A program made the translations under genes and the position numbers. This document shows, piece by piece, positions 60,068-64,000 of a stretch of DNA of 64,000 nucleotides (its first letter is position 1; every line of letters starts with the position of its first letter). The stretch is from Streptomyces tagetis (GTDB lineage: Bacteria; Actinomycetota; Actinomycetes; Streptomycetales; Streptomycetaceae): the NCBI RefSeq assembly GCF_018069565.1, contig NZ_JAGPNL010000007.1, positions 62,001-126,000 of the forward strand. Direction: 5' to 3'. The notes under the pieces were generated by a model. The model was not told where the DNA came from. It worked only from the letters and a program-made list of their open reading frames with translations, and did not search any database.

Positions 60068-60637
60068 GTGCCCGTGCCTGCCCGAGTTCCCTCATGGGCC
60101 TGGGTCTCCGGTCTGACCGTGGGGGCGATCGCGGCGGTGACCGTCCTGGCGGCGCAGGCGGCCCAGGGCCCCCACCCCGTCGCCTCCGCGCGCCCGGGTC
60201 CCACGGCGTCGGGGTCGGCCTCGCCGAGCCCCACCCCGAAGGCGTCGCCCCCGGCCGCCGTGCCGGACGGCTCGGGCACCGGCCGGCGGATCGTGTACTC
60301 CCTCGGCCAGAAACGCGTCTGGCTGATCGACGCCAGCGACGCCGCCCGGCGCACCTTCACCGTCTGGCCGGGCACGGTGAGCCCCGCCCCCGGCACCTAC
60401 GAGGTGGGCACCCGCACGGAGGCCACCACCGGCTCGGACGGCGTCCAGGTCGAGCACATCGTGTACTTCGCCCTGCGGGACGGCATCTCGGTCGCCTTCT
60501 CCAACGCGGTCGACGGCTCCTCCCCGCCCCCGCCCGCCGCGGGCTCCACCACGGGCGGCATCCGCCTGAAGAAGCCCGACGGCACCGCCACCTGGGACTT
60601 CGCCACCCCAGGCACCCCGATCACCGTCGTCGACTGA
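60068..60637 (+). CDS. Membrane-anchored YkuD-like (L,D-transpeptidase-fold) protein lacking the catalytic Cys/His
   Basis: GTG start behind GCGGAGGAG; 189 aa. A signal anchor (SWAWVSGLTVGAIAAVTVLAAQAA) is followed by a Ser/Pro linker and a beta-rich domain from about residue 78: RRIVYSLGQKRVWLIDASDAARRTFTVWPGTVSPAPGTYEVGTRT, then TTGGIRLKKPDG and GTPITVVD. This mirrors YkuD domains, whose core is S-H-G-C-I-R-L. Here the aligned stretch is T161-T162-G163-G164-I165-R166-L167, so the His and Cys are replaced by Thr and Gly. It may bind peptidoglycan without cross-linking. The fold assignment rests on motif similarity. Confidence 0.7.
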   Translation: MPVPARVPSWAWVSGLTVGAIAAVTVLAAQAAQGPHPVASARPGPTASGSASPSPTPKASPPAAVPDGSGTGRRIVYSLGQKRVWLIDASDAARRTFTVWPGTVSPAPGTYEVGTRTEATTGSDGVQVEHIVYFALRDGISVAFSNAVDGSSPPPPAAGSTTGGIRLKKPDGTATWDFATPGTPITVVD

Positions 60638-60661
60638 CCGACGCCCACCCTCCGCGAGGCG

Positions 60662-61015
60662 CTACTCCGTGTCCTTCGGGTGGCGTGTCGCCGCGTCGAC
60701 GAGATGGACCGTGCGGCGCTCCTCGTCCACGAGGTAGCGGACCCGGCCGCCCGCCGTCACCTCGTACTCCCACTGGGGATGGTCACGGCCGCCGAGGTGG
60801 CCCGTCGCCAGCCGGCCGCGCAGCCGGTGCTGACGGTCGGGGTCCTCCGTGGACAGGGGTGCGCGCCGCAGCGCCTCGAAGCAGCGGCGGGTGTTCCCCG
60901 GCGCCTCCGCGCCCAGCTCGCCCCAGCCCTTGGCCGCCGCGTTCGTGGCGAAGCGGAGCCGCCATTCCCCGTCCACCGGCGGAGGGGCCACGTCGTCGCC
61001 CCTCTTCGGGCTCAC
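60662..61015 (-). CDS. Putative toxin of a type II toxin-antitoxin pair
   Basis: The GTG at 61015 overlaps the antitoxin stop (GTGA); 117 aa. The sequence KRGDDVAPPPVDGEWRLRFATNAAAKGWGELGAEAPGNTRRCFEALRRAP ... QHRLRGRL ... QWEYEVTAGGRVRYLVDEERRTVHLVDAATRHPKD fits a RelE/ParE-like fold: helical N-terminus, YEV-G-RVRYLVD strands and HLV end. Members cleave mRNA or inhibit gyrase. The gene order (antitoxin first) and coupling support the call. Confidence 0.75.
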   Translation of the reverse strand: MSPKRGDDVAPPPVDGEWRLRFATNAAAKGWGELGAEAPGNTRRCFEALRRAPLSTEDPDRQHRLRGRLATGHLGGRDHPQWEYEVTAGGRVRYLVDEERRTVHLVDAATRHPKDTE

Positions 61016-61473
61016 GGTGCCGTCACCTCTCCGTGGTCCTCGTCGGGCAGCCGGCGGGTGAGCCGCTCGGTGAGAGCGGGGTCGGCGAGGACGCGTGCCG
61101 TAGCCCGCCACTCGACGATGACGCGGTGCAGATTGCCGTGGACGTCCAGGTGGGCCACGTCGGACGTGGCGTCGGCGAGTTCGGCGACGAACTCCCTCAG
61201 CTCCTGCGCCGACAGGTGCCGGACCCAGGGGAAGACCGACGGCAGCGACCGCAGTATGGCCCGCTCGCCGACGTCGCTGCGCACCAGGGCGGCGAGCAGG
61301 CGGGCCGTCACGTCCGCCGTCTCCTCCCGCTGCCGGTCGTGGCGCGCGGTGGTCAGGTAGAGGTCCTCACCGTCCCGGCGCGTGACGTGAAGGCGCTGCG
61401 TGCGGTCGAGCGTCTCGGCGACACGCTTCGAGTTCTTCGAGAGCTCGGAGAAGGCGACCGTGGGAGTGGACAT
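61012..61473 (-). CDS. Phd/YefM-like antitoxin with a long C-terminal extension
   Basis: ATG 61473 gives 153 aa. The N-terminal 45 residues (TVAFSELSKNSKRVAETLDRTQRLHVTRRDGEDLYLTTA) match the Phd/YefM DNA-binding fold. The remaining 100 residues (VRSDVGERAILRSLPSVFPWVRHLSAQELREFVAELADATSDVAHLDVHGNLHRVIVEWRATARVLADP) are much longer than usual and must hold the toxin-binding part. It probably represses its own promoter at the palindrome 12 bp upstream of its start. Confidence 0.78.
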   Translation of the reverse strand: MSTPTVAFSELSKNSKRVAETLDRTQRLHVTRRDGEDLYLTTARHDRQREETADVTARLLAALVRSDVGERAILRSLPSVFPWVRHLSAQELREFVAELADATSDVAHLDVHGNLHRVIVEWRATARVLADPALTERLTRRLPDEDHGEVTAP

Positions 61474-61479
61474 GAGACG

Positions 61480-61509
61480 ACGGTACTTCGGAACGTATTC
61501 CGAAGTCAA
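61480..61509 (-). promoter_or_regulatory. Leaderless promoter with built-in operator for the TA operon
   Basis: On the minus strand, -35 TTGACT (61509-61504) and -10 TACCGT (61485-61480) are separated by 18 bp. A perfect 9-bp inverted repeat ACTTCGGAA-CGTA-TTCCGAAGT (61485-61506) fills the spacer. The -10 ends 6 nt before the ATG, so transcription should start at or next to the start codon, giving a leaderless message that the antitoxin can shut off by covering both hexamers. Confidence 0.72.
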
Positions 61510-61644
61510 CGCCACCGGATGCCGGACACCGGTGCCGGCCGGCCGCCGCAGGCCGCCCGCACCCCCGTCGAGCCCGAGGCGGTCATGTTGTTCGATTACA
61601 GTGCTGGGCGTCGTACGTACGGGTGGTGCCGTGGGGAGGTCCAG

Positions 61645-62760
61645 GTGGGGGCGACAGGCGGTGCCGTCTGGGGTCGGACCGAACAGCAGGACTTCCGCAG
61701 CCGGGTGCGCGGCACGCTGCTCGGCGTCGCCGTCGGCGATGCCCTCGGCACACCCGTCGACGGGACCGACCTCGACGGCATCCGCGCGGCGCACGGAGCG
61801 GACGGCCCCGCCGAGATGACCGTCGCCCACGGCCGCCGCGGCGCCGTCACCCACCTCACGCAGCTCACCCTCTTCTCCGTGGACGGCCTGATCCGCGCCC
61901 AGGTACGCCGCGACACCGGCGCCTGGCACCCGCCGACCGACCTCCACCGGGCCTACCGGCGCTGGGAGACCACCCAGCGCGACTGGGGACCCGACGAACG
62001 CCGCGGCGAGGACGGCTGGCTCGCCCGCCAGGAGTGGCTGTACGCCCGCCGCAACCCTCCCCGCCCCCTGCTGCTCGGGCTCGGCGACGACACCATGGGC
62101 ACCCCGCAGGCCCCCAAGAACCCCGCCGAACAGGGCCCCGAGGCCGCCGCCCGGTCCGCGCCGTTCGGGCTGCTGGTCGGCTGGGAGCCCCAGCTCGTCG
62201 CCCAGCTCGCCGTGGAGTGCGCCACGCAGACCCACGGCCACCCCACCGCCTGCCTCGCGGCGGGCGCGTACGCCGTGATCGTGCAGGGGCTCGCCCGCGG
62301 GGAGGTCCTCGACGGGTCCGCGCAGCGCGCCCTCGCCCTGCTCTCCGCCCGGCCCGGACACGAGCCCGTCTCAGAGGCGCTGCGCCAGGCGCTCGGCGCG
62401 GTGCGCCAGGGCCAGCCCGGCCCCGAGCGGATCACCGACCTGATCGGCGACGGCACCGCGGCCGGCCTGGTCGCCGCCGCCGTGTACTGCGCCCTCGTCG
62501 GCGAGGACGTACGGCACGGGCTGCGCCTCGCCGTCACCCACGGCGGCCCCTCCGCCGCCACCGGCGCCCTCACCGGCGGCCTGCTGGGCGCCCTGCACGG
62601 CGAGACCGCCCTCCCGCCCGCCTGGCTCGCCGAACTGGAGGGCCGCTCCACCGTCCTGGAACTGGCCGACGACTTCGCCATGGAGATGACCCAGGGCCCC
62701 GCCCTGCACGGCCCGTCCGGCTCGTCCCCCGCCTGGCTCACCCGGTACCCGAGGGCCTGA
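61645..62760 (+). CDS. DraG-like ADP-ribosylglycohydrolase-fold protein without metal-binding Asp residues
   Basis: The GTG at 61645 follows GTGGGGAGG; 371 aa (an earlier ATG at 61585 has no ribosome site). The fold is full-length: FRSRVRGTLLGVAVGDALGTPVDG, LFSVDGLIRAQVRRDTGAWHPP, LGDDTMGTPQAPKNP, RSAPFGLLVGW, CATQTHGHPTACLAAGAYAVIV. In active members the metal motifs read T-D-D-T-Q and H-S-G-D-S-D-S-T. Here they are T69-H70-L71-T-Q and H299-G-G-P302-S-A304-A-T306, so all four Asp are gone. It should not hydrolyse ADP-ribose and may only bind it. It lies beside the TA pair. Confidence 0.82.
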   Translation: MGATGGAVWGRTEQQDFRSRVRGTLLGVAVGDALGTPVDGTDLDGIRAAHGADGPAEMTVAHGRRGAVTHLTQLTLFSVDGLIRAQVRRDTGAWHPPTDLHRAYRRWETTQRDWGPDERRGEDGWLARQEWLYARRNPPRPLLLGLGDDTMGTPQAPKNPAEQGPEAAARSAPFGLLVGWEPQLVAQLAVECATQTHGHPTACLAAGAYAVIVQGLARGEVLDGSAQRALALLSARPGHEPVSEALRQALGAVRQGQPGPERITDLIGDGTAAGLVAAAVYCALVGEDVRHGLRLAVTHGGPSAATGALTGGLLGALHGETALPPAWLAELEGRSTVLELADDFAMEMTQGPALHGPSGSSPAWLTRYPRA

Positions 62761-62773
62761 ACGGGCGCGCGTC

Positions 62774-62799
62774 ACGGGCGTCAGACACCCGCCGCCCGT
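62774..62799. terminator. Hairpin between converging genes
   Basis: ACGGGCG (62774-62780) pairs with CGCCCGT (62793-62799) with a 12-nt loop in the 38-bp gap between the DraG-like gene and the membrane protein gene. Confidence 0.5.
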
Positions 62800-64000
62800 C
62801 ACGGCTCCGTGGGCGTCGCGGTGCCGCCGGCCGGGGCCGGTTCCCTCAGCTCGTCCGGGCACGGGGTCCCGCGCGGCACCGTGTACGGCGCCGCCAGCCG
62901 GTACGTGCCCGCCTCCGGCGCCACCAGCAGCGTCCAGGTGTCGCCCTCGGCGTTCTCCTCCGTCTCCGTCAGGCACCCGTGGACGTTGTCGAAGGTCCGC
63001 GGCGTCTCCTCGTCGACGCGGTTCCTGGACGCCTCCGTCTCCTGCGGCGGCTCCAGCTTCTTGCCCTCCTCGTCCACCAGGCTCAGCCACGGCGAGTACG
63101 GGATGCGCACCAGGACCCGCCCCGGCCGCTTCACGTCGATGGTCCACTCGCCCTGCTCCGCCCGCTGCACCACCGCGTCCGGCTCGGCCAGCGGCGTCGG
63201 GTCGGTCACCCGGAAGAGCTGCCAGTTGGCGTCGCCCCAGATCTGCTGGAGGTACGGCAGCCCGCGCTGCACCAGCTCCCGTTCCCGCTCGCCGCCGTCG
63301 CCGTCCGGCTCGTCCTTGGGCAGCACCACGAAGTGCACCGCCCAGCGCCGCAGCCACTCGTGGTAGTTCGCCGAGTTGAGGGTGTCGTCGTAGAAGAGCG
63401 GGTTGCGTTCCATGTCGGCCTGGCGGTTCCAGCCCCGGGCCAGGTTCACGTACGGGGCGAGCGCCGACGCCTCCCGGTGGGAGCGGGCGGGGACCACCTC
63501 CACCCGGCCCTTCTCCGCCCCGACCTGCTGCAACTCGTTGACCAGCGGCGCCAGCTCCCGCGCCCAGGACGCGGTCGGCGTGGTGTTCACGACGTCGTCG
63601 GCCGACTTGAAGCCGATCCAGGCCACGAAACCGGCGAAGGCCACCACGATCGCGTACCACCTGCGCGAGCGCGGCACCGCGAACGGCAGCGCCGCCACCA
63701 GCGCCGCCCCGGCGAAGAGCATCGACATGCGGGTGACGTTCGAGCCGATCTGCGAGCTGATCAGCCAGACCAGCAGCACGGACAGCCCGTAGACCGCCGA
63801 CGTGATCCGCACCGTCGTCCACGAGGACGGCACCACCAGGCACACGATCACCGCGTACAGGATCGGCAGCGACGCCGAACCGAACGCCATCGGCTGCGTG
63901 CCGGAGAACGGGAACAGCCACGCCGACAGCGCGACCACCGCCGCCGGGGCCAGCCCCAGCGCGTAGGCGCCCGGCCGCCGCTTCTGGAGGAAGAGCGCCA
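62799..64000 (-). CDS. C-terminal part of a polytopic membrane protein (5' end outside window)
   Basis: The frame is open to the window edge, giving at least 400 residues. Hydrophobic segments alternate up to about residue 160 of the visible part (LYAVIVCLVVPSSWTTVRIT, VYGLSVLLVWLISSQIG, RMSMLFAGAALVAALPFAV, YAIVVAFAGFVAWIGFKS). Then a long extracytoplasmic domain follows with VEVVPARSHREASALAPYVNLARGWNRQADMERNPLFYD and beta-rich C-terminal RPGRVLVRIPYSPWLSLVDEEGKKLEPPQ. This is the pattern of large glycosyltransferase-like or MFS-annotated integral membrane proteins in Streptomyces; I cannot name the function. Confidence 0.75.
   Translation of the reverse strand, partial: ALFLQKRRPGAYALGLAPAAVVALSAWLFPFSGTQPMAFGSASLPILYAVIVCLVVPSSWTTVRITSAVYGLSVLLVWLISSQIGSNVTRMSMLFAGAALVAALPFAVPRSRRWYAIVVAFAGFVAWIGFKSADDVVNTTPTASWARELAPLVNELQQVGAEKGRVEVVPARSHREASALAPYVNLARGWNRQADMERNPLFYDDTLNSANYHEWLRRWAVHFVVLPKDEPDGDGGERERELVQRGLPYLQQIWGDANWQLFRVTDPTPLAEPDAVVQRAEQGEWTIDVKRPGRVLVRIPYSPWLSLVDEEGKKLEPPQETEASRNRVDEETPRTFDNVHGCLTETEENAEGDTWTLLVAPEAGTYRLAAPYTVPRGTPCPDELREPAPAGGTATPTEP

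Noticed and set aside
1..64000. Search for CRISPR arrays, rRNA and tRNA genes, phage att sites and replication origin motifs
   Set aside because: No regularly spaced repeats with unique spacers, no tRNA-like cloverleaf with CCA end and no DnaA-box cluster were seen by eye; a covariance-model scan would be needed to exclude tRNAs fully.

Overview
This is a high-GC actinobacterial chromosome window. Its codon use, GTG/ATGA start-stop overlaps and gene content (AfsK/AfsS/AfsR, DmdR1-type iron repressor, fused FO synthase, PdxH, PurU) point to Streptomyces. The core gene order, from memory, resembles the S. coelicolor stretch running from serC to just beyond afsR and fbiC. I see no rRNA, tRNA, CRISPR array or replication origin.

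Layout. (a) 1-2.4 kb: a cut-off, probably accessory operon with a possible lysozyme-like protein, a small membrane protein and a Tat-exported M15-like protein that has lost its zinc ligands. (b) 2.7-5.9 kb: a PhyH-type oxygenase coupled to an AraC/GyrI regulator, then a 1.47-kb IS4-family element with a frameshifted transposase sitting directly behind a MerR-type promoter-like sequence. (c) 5.9-11.3 kb: serC, a GlcD/GlcF-like fusion dehydrogenase and an EamA exporter. (d) 11.4-21.6 kb: an acyl-CoA carboxylase regulon (AtuA family protein, carboxyltransferase, biotin carboxylase, acyl-CoA dehydrogenase, enoyl-CoA hydratase, TetR). Two 25-bp look-alike sites mark its two promoters. It has been damaged: the acyl-CoA ligase expected before the hydratase is reduced to an 80-codon fragment, and a headless TPR regulator lies in between. 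(e) 21.6-28.9 kb: pdxH, citrate synthase, PAS protein, SIS protein, dmdR1 and an alpha/beta hydrolase lacking its serine. (f) 29.4-39 kb: ABC exporter, prim-pol-domain protein, HTH-TPR regulator, a repeat-bearing membrane protein, a LivK-like lipoprotein and purU. (g) 39-43.5 kb: ECF sigma factor with a His-rich zinc-binding anti-sigma protein, STAS protein, EF-hand protein and HATPase anti-sigma-like kinase. (h) 43.5-45 kb: a decayed spot with remnants of a regulator and an MFS transporter around a methyltransferase. (i) 45-50.3 kb: flavin monooxygenase, GNAT, two PNPOx-fold proteins, TetR and VOC proteins. (j) 50.5-57 kb: the afsK-afsS-afsR antibiotic-control locus. (k) 57.4-64 kb: fbiC, a YkuD-like protein without its active-site Cys/His, a toxin-antitoxin pair with an operator inside a leaderless promoter, a DraG-like protein without metal-binding Asp residues, and the C-terminal part of a membrane protein.

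The most notable theme is four exported or cytosolic proteins that keep an enzyme fold but have lost catalytic residues (M15-like, alpha/beta hydrolase, YkuD-like, DraG-like). Together with regulator and operator signals that can be read directly (acyl-CoA regulon sites, TA operator, afsS leader hairpin, MerR-like promoter), these are the best leads in the window.
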